Made by a program: the position numbers and the translations under genes
In this document: positions 1 through 9,129 of the stretch, in pieces
Layout: every line of letters begins with the position of its first letter
Numbering within the stretch: the stretch's first letter is position 1
Origin: an uncultured Eubacteriales bacterium
GTDB taxonomy: Bacteria > Bacillota > Clostridia > Christensenellales > UBA1242
Assembly (NCBI GenBank): GCA_949077035.1
Contig: CARUPR010000004.1
Location: 77,367-141,366, forward strand
Direction of reading: 5' to 3'
DNA: 64,000 bases
Notes under the pieces: model-generated
The model's input: only the letters and a program-made list of their open reading frames with translations
What the model was told of the DNA's origin: nothing
The model's database searches: none

Positions 1-1
1 T

Positions 2-2719
2 AAAAGTTTGGGGAATGAGGCTTTTAAGGGCTGTAAAAATCTGAAGAATATTGATTTGCCAGCTTCACTTGAAAGTATTGGACAAAATATTTTTGAGAGT
101 TGTTCAAGCTTGGATGGTATTGTTTTGCCAAATTTAATAACAAAAATTCCTTTTGAGGCTTTTAGATGTTGCAAAAATTTAAAAAGTGTAGTTTTGCCAG
201 ATAAGCTCATAGAAATTGAAGAAAATGCATTTTATCAATGTGATAGTTTAAAAGAGATAATTATTCCAAATTCTGTGAGAGAAATTGGCAAGAGTGTATT
301 TGAAGATTGTGAAAGTTTAACAAGTGTAATAATGTCTGATTCAGTGAAAACTATAGGAGAGTCTGCATTTCGTGAGTGTGAAAGTTTAGTAAATGTAAAA
401 TTGTCAAATTCTGTGGATATAATAGAAGAAAATGCATTTTATCAATGTAATAGTTTAAAAGAAATAATTATTCCAAATTCTGTGAGAGAAATTGGCAGGA
501 AGGCATTTTATGAGTGTGAAAGTTTAACAAGAGTAACAATGTCTGATTCTGTAGAAACTATAGGAGCGTCTGCATTTCGTGGGTGTGAAAGTTTAGTAAA
601 TGTAAAATTGTCAAATTCTCTTAAAAGTATAACAGATAGAGTTTTTGAAGATTGTGAAAGTTTAAAATATATAGATTTACCAAATACTCTGAAAAATATA
701 GGCGATAGTGCTTTTGCTTGTTGTTTTGAATTACAAGAAATTGATATCCCAAATTTTGTTACAGAAATAGGAGAAAATGCATTTTATTGTTGTAAAAATT
801 TAACAAGAGTAACAATGTCTGATTCTGTAAGAGCTATAGGCTCGGCTGCTTTTTATGAATGTAAAGGATTGGAAAATATAAAGTTATCAAATTCATTGCA
901 AAATATGGGAGCATATGCTTTTAGAGATTGTAGAAGTTTAAAAAACATAGATTTGCCAGAACAAATTAAAAATATTGAAAAGTTTACATTTTTCGGTTGC
1001 ACAAATTTGGCTGATGTAAAATTGCCAGAAGAAGTCATGACTATAGGAAATTCTGCTTTTAATTTCTGTGAAAATTTAAAAAATATAGACTTTCCAGATA
1101 CTTTGAAAGAAATAGACTTTGAAGCATTTGCTGGTTGCAATAGTTTGACAAATGTGTCATTACCTGATAATGAGTTGCTTGTTGGTGAAAATGCGTTTAA
1201 AAATTGCAAAAATTTAACCAGTTTAAAAATCTCATCACAAATGCAAACTACCGCAACAAAACTTTATCAAGGAAAAAAGTCAATAACCTGTAATGATAAG
1301 ACACTTGAATTATATAGCGAATTTTTAAGCAGCATAATAAAACAAAACAGGCTTGATGATGTTTTTCAAAATGTTTATCAAAGGCAGATAAATAAAGTTT
1401 TGGAACTTGTTGATTTATCAGATGAAACTGTCAACCAAAACAACTTGTTTGATTATATAAATTTCTGTTCTGTGCTTGGGGCGTTTGAAGACAAAGATAA
1501 AATAATAAAGGTCAATGGTGGAGATGTTGCTGTCAAAGACATGGCACTTGCACTCTTAATTGAAGCAAAGCAAAATAATCAATTAAAGTTTGATAAAATG
1601 CATATGCGATATCAGGGGCTTAATCCTCAGGGCTTTAATGAACAATTTTTTAGATTCTGTTTAAATAAAGACAACTGGAATGATTTAAACAATCAGGAAG
1701 ATGGATTTTTTGAAAGAGTTTATGAATGGTTTATGGCAAGAGAAAGTTTTGATTTGACAAACAATTTGCAAGATGAAACCTTGCCACATAAAGAGGAAAA
1801 TAGATATAAGCTTTGTGTATACAAGACTGTTGATAGCGGAATTGATAAGCTAAAATGGTTGAAGCCAACAGTAGAATTATTTAAGAAGGCTTTTTTAGAG
1901 CAGAAGTTTTCAGGTATTGAATCGAATAGGGATAGAGAAATTGCAGAAGAAATATCTAAACATAACATCTATCAACAAAAACACTTTGACAAAGCCAAAG
2001 AGATTGATAAAGAAAGGCAGGAGTTGGGCATCAAAAATGTGCTTGAAAAACCGGTGGCTCAGGGCAGGATTGCAAGTTTAGATGATTATAGAGAAAGGAC
2101 AAAGGCGCTAAGAGGGCAAATTTTGCAAACTTCAAAAGAAATTTTGGCGCAAGAGAAGGAAGACACCTCTCATATCTTCACCTATGATGTGCTTGATAAA
2201 AGTGACCCTGTCAACTTTGCTATTGGCTGTTATACAAACTGCTGTGCCAAGTTGTATGGTGCTGGGGCTGGCGCAATGAGAGCGATGATTATTCATCCTG
2301 ACATTCAACCTCTTGCGATAAGAGATTTTGATGGAAATATTATCTCTTTCGGCATAATCTATGTCAATAGAGAGGAAGGCTATGCCGTTGTAAACAACTT
2401 TGAAGTCAACCTTGCTTATGAAGGGCAAGATAGTCAAAGAAGGGCGATTTATGACAAAGCCTTGGAAGGGGTAAAAGCATTTGTCGGTGAGTATAATCTT
2501 GAAAACCCTGACAAGCCTATTAGGAAGGTGACTTGTGGATACTCACCAAACTGGATTGCTTTAAATGACTTTGTCCGTGAAAATCCAGAAAGTCCAATTT
2601 TAAAGGCGCCAAACTTCAATGATTTTAAATATGTTGGTGGCGGATTATGGAGTGGCGACTGGCATGAAAATCAATATGTTTTGTGGGAGGAGGAAAGTGA
2701 AGATGAAATCTCAAGATGA
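2..2719 (+). CDS. BspA-type leucine-rich-repeat protein, 5' end cut by window edge
   Basis: The frame is open from the first bases, so the true start lies outside the window and only 905 or so C-terminal residues are seen. About 18 copies of a 23-residue LRR_5/BspA repeat (consensus AFxxCxxLxxIxLPxSLxxIG) fill residues 1 to ~410. A helical charged region follows, then a C-terminal domain (~700-903) with CYTNCCAKLYGAGAGAM near residues 740-757 that I do not recognise. Family knowledge: BspA-like repeats usually mediate binding, often at cell surfaces. No anchor is visible in the part present. Its 3' end overlaps the next gene by 17 bases, so it probably starts an operon with the downstream repeat-protein genes. 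A 207-bp segment inside the repeats is nearly duplicated. Confidence 0.85.
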   Translation, partial: KSLGNEAFKGCKNLKNIDLPASLESIGQNIFESCSSLDGIVLPNLITKIPFEAFRCCKNLKSVVLPDKLIEIEENAFYQCDSLKEIIIPNSVREIGKSVFEDCESLTSVIMSDSVKTIGESAFRECESLVNVKLSNSVDIIEENAFYQCNSLKEIIIPNSVREIGRKAFYECESLTRVTMSDSVETIGASAFRGCESLVNVKLSNSLKSITDRVFEDCESLKYIDLPNTLKNIGDSAFACCFELQEIDIPNFVTEIGENAFYCCKNLTRVTMSDSVRAIGSAAFYECKGLENIKLSNSLQNMGAYAFRDCRSLKNIDLPEQIKNIEKFTFFGCTNLADVKLPEEVMTIGNSAFNFCENLKNIDFPDTLKEIDFEAFAGCNSLTNVSLPDNELLVGENAFKNCKNLTSLKISSQMQTTATKLYQGKKSITCNDKTLELYSEFLSSIIKQNRLDDVFQNVYQRQINKVLELVDLSDETVNQNNLFDYINFCSVLGAFEDKDKIIKVNGGDVAVKDMALALLIEAKQNNQLKFDKMHMRYQGLNPQGFNEQFFRFCLNKDNWNDLNNQEDGFFERVYEWFMARESFDLTNNLQDETLPHKEENRYKLCVYKTVDSGIDKLKWLKPTVELFKKAFLEQKFSGIESNRDREIAEEISKHNIYQQKHFDKAKEIDKERQELGIKNVLEKPVAQGRIASLDDYRERTKALRGQILQTSKEILAQEKEDTSHIFTYDVLDKSDPVNFAIGCYTNCCAKLYGAGAGAMRAMIIHPDIQPLAIRDFDGNIISFGIIYVNREEGYAVVNNFEVNLAYEGQDSQRRAIYDKALEGVKAFVGEYNLENPDKPIRKVTCGYSPNWIALNDFVRENPESPILKAPNFNDFKYVGGGLWSGDWHENQYVLWEEESEDEISR
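221..634 (+). repeat. Two tandem 207-bp units (three LRRs each) in the LRR gene
   Basis: Bases 221-427 and 428-634 align end to end with few differences; each encodes three 23-residue repeats. The near-identity at nucleotide level, compared with the diverged neighbouring repeats, points to a recent in-frame duplication of three repeats. Confidence 0.8.
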
Positions 2720-2936
2720 CCTTTTGGAAGAATACACAAAGATAAATTTGCAATTGAATAATGCACTTGACGTTCTCACTCTTTTAGATAAAGAAAGGGA
2801 TAAAATTATAGCGCTTGCTGAAAGTGATATGACTAATGCAGTGCAAGAGAAGATGGAAGAAAATTTGATTGAATATGAAAGATTATCGCAATATATTGTC
2901 AAACTTAAAATGAAGGCAGAGGAATTGAAAAAATAA
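2703..2936 (+). CDS. Small coiled-coil protein, unknown function
   Basis: A 77-residue protein. ATG at 2703 follows a strong GGGAGGAGG site inside the end of the LRR gene, and this decides the start although the frame is open further upstream. The sequence is almost entirely helical and charged, with Leu/Ile spacing typical of a short coiled coil (DLLEEYTKINLQLNNALDV near the N-terminus). No signal peptide or membrane segment. Overlap with the LRR gene and a 39-base gap to the first DUF4116 gene suggest translational coupling and one transcript. I do not recognise a family; a structural partner of its neighbours is a guess from context. Confidence 0.7.
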   Translation: MKSQDDLLEEYTKINLQLNNALDVLTLLDKERDKIIALAESDMTNAVQEKMEENLIEYERLSQYIVKLKMKAEELKK

Positions 2937-2975
2937 AAGTTGATGCTTGAAAAAAATTCATACTAGGAGGAAAGA

Positions 2976-5900
2976 ATGTTAAGTCAAAAGGACAGACAAA
3001 ACTACTTTGCACAGAGGATAATCAATAGGGCGAAGATTAAAGACGGGGTTGTGACACTGGTTGTTTCAAAAAAAGAACTTATCGACCCTATGCTTAAAGC
3101 CTGCTTTAAGGATAAGTTTTTTCAAAGTCAGTTTGATGGTCAAAAAATAAAATTTTTATGTGACGACAGCGACCTTTTCTTTAAGGAAGAGGAGTTTCTT
3201 TCGCTGGTTGAAAACTATCAGGCAATGGAAGAAAGTAAAGGAAAATTATCTTTTAAAGAAAGGGTCTATCGTGGGATTCGCAGAGAATTTGATAATGAAG
3301 AATTGGTTGAATTTTCTGAAGCGATAAATACTGTTGAAAGGTCCTTTGAAGATGTTTTAAAAATCAACAAAAAGTTGTATGAGATTGCAGAAACGATAAA
3401 TAGCGGTTATGTTGATGACGAAGGCAACGTCAAGATGCTTTCTCCTTTTGAGAAATATTTTTTATGTTATCAAATTGTAAATGATGTTGAATATTTTGTT
3501 GAAGATAGAAATGATTATCAAAATGTAGGCCACAGCATATCTCGAAGTTTAATTGATGTAATCAATAATCAAAAGGGTTGCTGCGCTGGCAAGGCCGAAT
3601 ATTTATATGCTCTTTTAAGCATGGTGGGAATTGATAGCTGTCCTGTTTATATAAATAGTTATCGTGAACATATCTTATACGAACAAACCGAGTATGATAA
3701 AAAATTGTCAGAATATAATCAAATGCTAGAAAATTACATTTCTGATGAACGTTGGTCTTCAGATAATGACTGGTCTTCAAATAAGTCGCTTGAAATCAGT
3801 GCAATGCGGAAGAATCTGGTAAAAGCTGAAAGAGATTTGGCTGAAATGAAGAAAAAAATAAATAATATTTGGGATTCTATAATAGTTGACCACGCAACAA
3901 ATCTTATCAATCTCAAGGATGAAAAATATTCTATAAATGGCATTTTTATGGGTGATGCAACCGATATTAATAAATTAGATATTTTGCCAATCCCAGAAAA
4001 TTTTGATTTTATATTCAACTTTGTCTCTTTATTTACTTCTATGGACAGAGTATCTGCATTTTTGGATAAAATTGAAAAAAGAGAGGTTAATAATCAAACT
4101 AATAATGAGGTAAAAGATTATATTGCCATTTCAAGAAGGTTGATTATTGACCAATTTAAAAAACAAATTGCAGGTAAGAAAGGGTTAAATGATTTTGAAG
4201 TGCACTCTTCTTCATTTATTCAAAAGCTTGAGGAGGGTGAAAACTATGACCAAGTTTTAAAATTGATTGACGAATATTGTTCTGACGTTGATGATAAAAC
4301 TGGCGAGCCAAACAAGTTTGCGCCAGTTTATCGTGAAATCTTTGAAAAAATCTTGTATGATGAAAATGAGAGATTTATTAAAATTGTGTCAGTCAAAGAC
4401 CTTTATTCAAAAATGAAAAAGGCAAATTTTGTAAATGATGTCCAAATAGATAGTTATCTTGAGGCAAAGAAGGTTTCTGACAAAGCTTTCAAACAGCTTT
4501 TTGAAGGCAGCGAATATGCGGCTGCACATGATTTAATAAATCATAATGTATACTTTGAATATCTGCCTCCTTATTTTAGGGACAACAAAAGACTTGTTCG
4601 AATTGCTGTCAAGGAAGATTATCATAACCTTGAATTTGCCTCTGAAAGATTGAAAGGTGATGGAGGAATTGTTTTTATTGCATTGTCACAGGACCTTTCT
4701 GCATTTGATTATGCTTCAGAAAGACTTAAAAATGACCCAGATTATATGTTGTCAGTCATTGACGATATTTCTTATAAGGCATTTGAATATGCTTCAGAAA
4801 GACTTAAAAATGACCCAGATTTTATAGCTGATGCGGTAGAGAAAGATTATAAAGTGTTGGATATCATCTATCCAGACTTGTATGAAATGAAATACAATAG
4901 TTTTAATATCGGTCTTGTTTTAAGTTGTATTAAGCAGGCATATCTTCCAACTTTTTTCCCATATTTGCCAAAAAAATTTAAAAATGACCATTCAATTGTT
5001 TTGGAAACCGTCAAAATAAGAGGGTCTATGCTGGAAAATGTTCCAGTAAAATTTAGAAATGATAAAGAAATTGTCATTGCTGCGATAAAACAAGATTGTG
5101 GTGTATTTGATATTATTTCAGAAGAGCTAAAAAATGATAAAGATGTTGTTTTGGCATTGGTTAAAGAAGGTTGGTATTTACTTAAGAATCTTTCAGAAAA
5201 ACTAAGAAATGATAAAGATGTAATTTTGGCAGCGATTTCCGAATCTGGTTATGCACTTGAGTTTGCTTCTAAAGAATTACAAAACGACCGCGAAATTGTT
5301 TTAACAGCAATTAAGAAAAATTATGAAGCATTTGAGTTTGCTTCCGATGAGCTTAAGAATGACCGCGATATTGTTTTGGGATTAGTAAAACAAAATTGGA
5401 ATGCGCTTGAATTTGCTTCAGAGGAGCTTAAGAATGACAAAGAAATTGTTATGGCAGCAGTTGCAGGTTGTGGTCATGCACTTGAATATGCTTCAGACAA
5501 ACTTAAGAATGATAAAGACGTTGTTTTGGCAGCAATTATGCGAAATGGAGATGCGCTTTTGTTTGCTTCAGAGGAAATGAAAGATAATTTTGAAATAGTT
5601 ATGGCAGCAGTAGAAAAAAATGTGTCAAATTTTAAATATTCATCAGAAAAAATGAAAGATAATATGGAGGCAGCGTTGTATGTTGTCTTAAAAGATAGTT
5701 ATGCGATTAATTTTCTTTCTAATAGGCTTCAAAACTTAGAATTTTTTAAATATGGTTATTATAGGGAAACTTTTTTGGTAAAAACTCTTGACAAGCTTGC
5801 CAAAGACCTTGAAAACTTTTCAAAGCTTCCACTTGAATTTTTTAAAGAGGAAAACTCACCAGTTCTTGATGTCGCGATGGAGCTTGTTAAGCTTAAACTT

Positions 5901-6068
5901 TCTCAGCTTCCTCAAACTGAAGAAAGCAAAGAATATAGAAATAAAATAAGGCTGATGATGAAAAAGACTGTTGAAGAAAATGCGGCAAAATTATTAAAAA
6001 GTAATGACAAAGAGAAAACATCTCAGACCGATTTATCTGAAAATGAAGAAACCGATAAAGATTATTAA
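2976..6068 (+). CDS. Transglutaminase-like protein with DUF4116-type repeats (paralogue 1)
   Basis: A 1030-residue protein with an AGGAGG site just before ATG. Residues ~190-335 resemble a transglutaminase/cysteine-protease core: GCCAGKA at 201-207 fits GxCxGxA (Cys203), His306 lies in DHATNLINL, and Asp327 in FMGDATD. From ~520 to 940 there are about 15 helical repeats of ~25 residues (consensus FASExLKNDKDIVLAAVKxxGxAL) of the DUF4116 type. The C-terminus carries a module (LPQTEESKEY) shared with the four genes downstream. No signal peptide or membrane segment. Known: transglutaminase folds do Cys-His-Asp acyl transfer or peptide cleavage; DUF4116 repeats have no assigned role. An enzyme targeted by its repeat array is my inference. 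An in-frame acidic stretch continues beyond the TAA stop. Confidence 0.85.
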   Translation: MLSQKDRQNYFAQRIINRAKIKDGVVTLVVSKKELIDPMLKACFKDKFFQSQFDGQKIKFLCDDSDLFFKEEEFLSLVENYQAMEESKGKLSFKERVYRGIRREFDNEELVEFSEAINTVERSFEDVLKINKKLYEIAETINSGYVDDEGNVKMLSPFEKYFLCYQIVNDVEYFVEDRNDYQNVGHSISRSLIDVINNQKGCCAGKAEYLYALLSMVGIDSCPVYINSYREHILYEQTEYDKKLSEYNQMLENYISDERWSSDNDWSSNKSLEISAMRKNLVKAERDLAEMKKKINNIWDSIIVDHATNLINLKDEKYSINGIFMGDATDINKLDILPIPENFDFIFNFVSLFTSMDRVSAFLDKIEKREVNNQTNNEVKDYIAISRRLIIDQFKKQIAGKKGLNDFEVHSSSFIQKLEEGENYDQVLKLIDEYCSDVDDKTGEPNKFAPVYREIFEKILYDENERFIKIVSVKDLYSKMKKANFVNDVQIDSYLEAKKVSDKAFKQLFEGSEYAAAHDLINHNVYFEYLPPYFRDNKRLVRIAVKEDYHNLEFASERLKGDGGIVFIALSQDLSAFDYASERLKNDPDYMLSVIDDISYKAFEYASERLKNDPDFIADAVEKDYKVLDIIYPDLYEMKYNSFNIGLVLSCIKQAYLPTFFPYLPKKFKNDHSIVLETVKIRGSMLENVPVKFRNDKEIVIAAIKQDCGVFDIISEELKNDKDVVLALVKEGWYLLKNLSEKLRNDKDVILAAISESGYALEFASKELQNDREIVLTAIKKNYEAFEFASDELKNDRDIVLGLVKQNWNALEFASEELKNDKEIVMAAVAGCGHALEYASDKLKNDKDVVLAAIMRNGDALLFASEEMKDNFEIVMAAVEKNVSNFKYSSEKMKDNMEAALYVVLKDSYAINFLSNRLQNLEFFKYGYYRETFLVKTLDKLAKDLENFSKLPLEFFKEENSPVLDVAMELVKLKLSQLPQTEESKEYRNKIRLMMKKTVEENAAKLLKSNDKEKTSQTDLSENEETDKDY

Positions 6069-6191
6069 TCTGATGGGGAGTTTGCAAATAGAAGAGCTGG
6101 CAGAGAAGATTCTGATTTGTTTTCAAGCAGGGGTGCTGACAGTGATGAATCTGATTTGTTTTCAAGCAGTGGGTCTGATAGAGAAATTTAA
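6069..6191 (+). other. In-frame open acidic tail after the stop of paralogue 1
   Basis: Directly after the TAA at 6066 the same frame stays open for 40 codons to a TAA at 6189. It encodes an Asp/Ser/Glu-rich low-complexity tail with SDLFSS twice, from a 20-bp direct repeat at 6111-6130 and 6150-6169. It resembles a lost C-terminal extension, created by a nonsense change or reached only by readthrough. Confidence 0.5.
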
Positions 6192-6229
6192 TTAAAAAAG
6201 GGCTTAAAAAAAAGGTCACAGGAGAAAAT

Positions 6230-8986
6230 ATGTTAAGTCAAAAAGATATACAAAATTACTTTGCAGAAAGGATAATAAACAGGGCAAAGGTAGAAAATGC
6301 GGTTGTGACACTTGTTGTGACAAAGGCAGAACTTATCGACCCCATGCTTAAAGCCTGCCTTAAAGAGAAGGTTTTTGAAGATAAGTTTGGCAATGCCAAA
6401 TTAAAAATAAAATGCAGCGATAGAGATATTTTCTTTAAAGAGGATGAACTTAAGTCGCTTTTAGAAAACCATCAGGCAATCGAAGAAAGTCAGGGCAAAT
6501 TATATTTTGAAGAAACCGTTTCTATTGGTGCTACCAGAGATGAAACTGAAAATGCCGGCGAATTGAAGGAATTTTACAAAAGATTAGATAAAGTTGAAAG
6601 GTCTTTTGAAGAGGTTTTAAAAATAAACCAGAAATTGTCTGAGGTTGCTGATAAGATAAATGGCGGATATATTGATGAAGAAGGCAATGCCATGATGCTT
6701 TCTCCGCTTGAAAAATATCTTTTGTGTTTTAAGATTGTAAATGATATTGATTATTATCTTGAAGATAAAAATGAAAAGACAAAGGCTGGATATAGCATAT
6801 CTCGAAGTCTGATTGATGTGGTGAAAAATCAGAGGGGTTGTTGTGTTGGCAAGTCCGAATATTTATATGCGCTTTTAAAAATGGTTGGTATTGAAAATTG
6901 TTGTATCACTATTGATTCAAATCGTGAAGACCTGATAAAGACAATGTCCAATAAAGAAATTTTGAAAGATGACTATTACTATGACTTGGCAAACAGCCCT
7001 TTAAGTAATAGTGAAGTTGAAGATGTGAAATATCAATTAAAACATATTGAATCGCAGCTGGTTGATTTGCTTGATGATGGTAAAAGCCTTAGCCAAATTA
7101 AAACAAATCATAAAGCAAACTTAATAAATTTGAATGATGAAAAATATGGATTTAATGGGATATTTTTAGGCGATTCAACTGCAGTCCAACTTTCATTAGA
7201 AATCCTTCCTCTCAAAGATAAGCTGGATTATCTATTAAACTTTGCTTCATATTTTTCTTCGGGTAGTGAGATATCAAAGTTTTTGGATAATATAGGGGTA
7301 GCTTCAATCAGAAAGCCAGAGCATGGTCAAGAAAAGATAGAAGAAGGCTATGTGGATGACTATTTTTCTCTTACAAGAAATATGATAATAAACAAGTTTA
7401 AAGAATTGATAATTGATAATTATAACAATGCTTCTTTTGCGCTTGGGTCTTCACAATTTTTGCAGCAATTGCAAAATTGTCAAAATTATGGGCAGCTGCA
7501 AAAGGTGATTGATAATTATTGTTCTGACAATGACAATATTACTGGAAATCAAAATAAGTTTGCACCAATTTATAGAAAGATATTTGAAGAAATCCTCTAT
7601 GATGATAAAGAGCGATATTTAAATATTGTTTCAATAAAAGATGTTAGAGAGCGATTGAAAGGGGCAAATTTGCTTGAAAATTCCGCTTTAACCAATTTTG
7701 GAAGGGCAAACGAGAAGACAAATGAAATCTTTGCTCAAATTTTTAAAGACACTGAATATGAGGCTGTTCAAAAGTTGAAAGAATCAGATAAAGAATACTT
7801 TAAAAATTTACCACTACATTTTAGAGATAATGAAAGGATTGTCAAAACTGCTATCACAAGAGATTGCCACGCTCTTGAATTTGCTTCCGACAGATTGAAG
7901 GGCGATAAGGAAATCGTTTCTTTGGCAATGTCTAAAAACATTGCTACACTTGAATATGCTTCAGACAAAATTAAAGATGACTCAGAGTTTATGCTAGATG
8001 CAATTATTAAAAATCGCTTTGCTTTTGATTATGCTTCAGACAGGCTTAAAAAAGACCCATACTTTGTATACGAGGCTATAAAAATAAATGATTATATTTT
8101 TGATGTGATGCCAAAAGAAGTTTATGAAAAATACAACCCTTATAGCGCAAGCAGGGCAATTGTCATAATGGGCATAAAAAAAGGGAAGATAAATTATAAA
8201 GACTTATCGGATGATTATAAAAAAGACTTTCATGTCTGTTTGGCTGCAGCTTCTAAAGATGGTCTGCTTCTCAAGAATTTTCCTGAAGAATATAAAAATG
8301 ACAAAGAGATTGTTTTGGAAGCAGTAAGGAAAGACGGAAATGCACTAGAATATGCTTCCAAAAAGATGCAATCTCATTTTGAAATTGTTTTGAATGCGGT
8401 CAGACAAAAGGGTAAGTCTCTTGGATATGCGGCAGAAATATTAAGAGATGACCGCGATATCGTTCTGACTGCAGTTAAACAGGATGGGCAGGCACTTGAG
8501 TTTGCTTCAGAGGAACTTAAAAATGACATCGAAATAGTCACCGAAGCAATCAGAGAGGATGTGAAATATTTTCAATATGCATCAGAAAAGATGAAGGATA
8601 ATTTGGTGATTGCTTTAAAGATTGTGTTAAGAGATAATAGCGGGGTTCAGTATCTTTCAGACAGGCTTAAAAATTTGAGAATTTTTCAAAATCCTGATAA
8701 TGTTGAGCTTCAAACTCTTCTTGACATTTACAACAATCCTGAAGACTTTGAGAAATTGCCGCTGGATGCTTTTCAATCAAACAATGCTGATTTTCTTGAT
8801 GTCTTGATAGAGCTTATCGAGCTTAAGTTTAAAGAACTTCCACAAACCGAAGAAAATAAAGAATATAGAAATCAAATATTAAGTTTGCTTGAAAAAACTA
8901 TTAAAAATAAGACAGAACAAATTATCGCAAATAAGGAAGAAAACAAAGATTGCACTGATGAAAACGAGAGTGATATAAACATTTAA
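6230..8986 (+). CDS. Transglutaminase-like protein with DUF4116-type repeats (paralogue 2)
   Basis: A 918-residue paralogue of the preceding gene, alike from the first residues (MLSQKD, then NYFAxRIINRAK) to the last module. The ribosome site is ACAGGAGAAAAT. The catalytic set is kept: GCCVGKS with Cys205, His294 in HKANLINL and Asp315 in FLGDST. The region between Cys and His is shorter than in paralogue 1. About 11-12 DUF4116-type repeats follow (~510-830), then LPQTEENKEY and a charged tail. Conservation of the three residues despite divergence around them argues that the enzymatic domain is under selection. A hairpin terminator follows at 9038, so the LRR-to-paralogue-2 block may be one operon. 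Confidence 0.85.
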   Translation: MLSQKDIQNYFAERIINRAKVENAVVTLVVTKAELIDPMLKACLKEKVFEDKFGNAKLKIKCSDRDIFFKEDELKSLLENHQAIEESQGKLYFEETVSIGATRDETENAGELKEFYKRLDKVERSFEEVLKINQKLSEVADKINGGYIDEEGNAMMLSPLEKYLLCFKIVNDIDYYLEDKNEKTKAGYSISRSLIDVVKNQRGCCVGKSEYLYALLKMVGIENCCITIDSNREDLIKTMSNKEILKDDYYYDLANSPLSNSEVEDVKYQLKHIESQLVDLLDDGKSLSQIKTNHKANLINLNDEKYGFNGIFLGDSTAVQLSLEILPLKDKLDYLLNFASYFSSGSEISKFLDNIGVASIRKPEHGQEKIEEGYVDDYFSLTRNMIINKFKELIIDNYNNASFALGSSQFLQQLQNCQNYGQLQKVIDNYCSDNDNITGNQNKFAPIYRKIFEEILYDDKERYLNIVSIKDVRERLKGANLLENSALTNFGRANEKTNEIFAQIFKDTEYEAVQKLKESDKEYFKNLPLHFRDNERIVKTAITRDCHALEFASDRLKGDKEIVSLAMSKNIATLEYASDKIKDDSEFMLDAIIKNRFAFDYASDRLKKDPYFVYEAIKINDYIFDVMPKEVYEKYNPYSASRAIVIMGIKKGKINYKDLSDDYKKDFHVCLAAASKDGLLLKNFPEEYKNDKEIVLEAVRKDGNALEYASKKMQSHFEIVLNAVRQKGKSLGYAAEILRDDRDIVLTAVKQDGQALEFASEELKNDIEIVTEAIREDVKYFQYASEKMKDNLVIALKIVLRDNSGVQYLSDRLKNLRIFQNPDNVELQTLLDIYNNPEDFEKLPLDAFQSNNADFLDVLIELIELKFKELPQTEENKEYRNQILSLLEKTIKNKTEQIIANKEENKDCTDENESDINI

Positions 8987-9037
8987 TATTTTTTAAATTT
9001 GATAAAATGAATTATCAAATGTTATAAGTATAAAAGC

Positions 9038-9073
9038 AAAATAAAGGTCTAAAAGAAGGACCTTTATTTTTGT
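9038..9073 (+). terminator. Rho-independent terminator after paralogue 2
   Basis: 12-bp stem AAAATAAAGGTC / GACCTTTATTTT with a 9-base loop, followed by a T-rich run. Confidence 0.75.
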
Positions 9074-9129
9074 TTTGATATTGACAATGAGCGGCAAAGG
9101 CTTTATACTTAATATAAATGGAGGGGATA

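Noticed and set aside
853..1209. 118-codon antisense frame in the LRR gene, and similar antisense frames elsewhere
   Set aside because: No ribosome site; the composition reflects the opposite strand of a repeat-rich gene.
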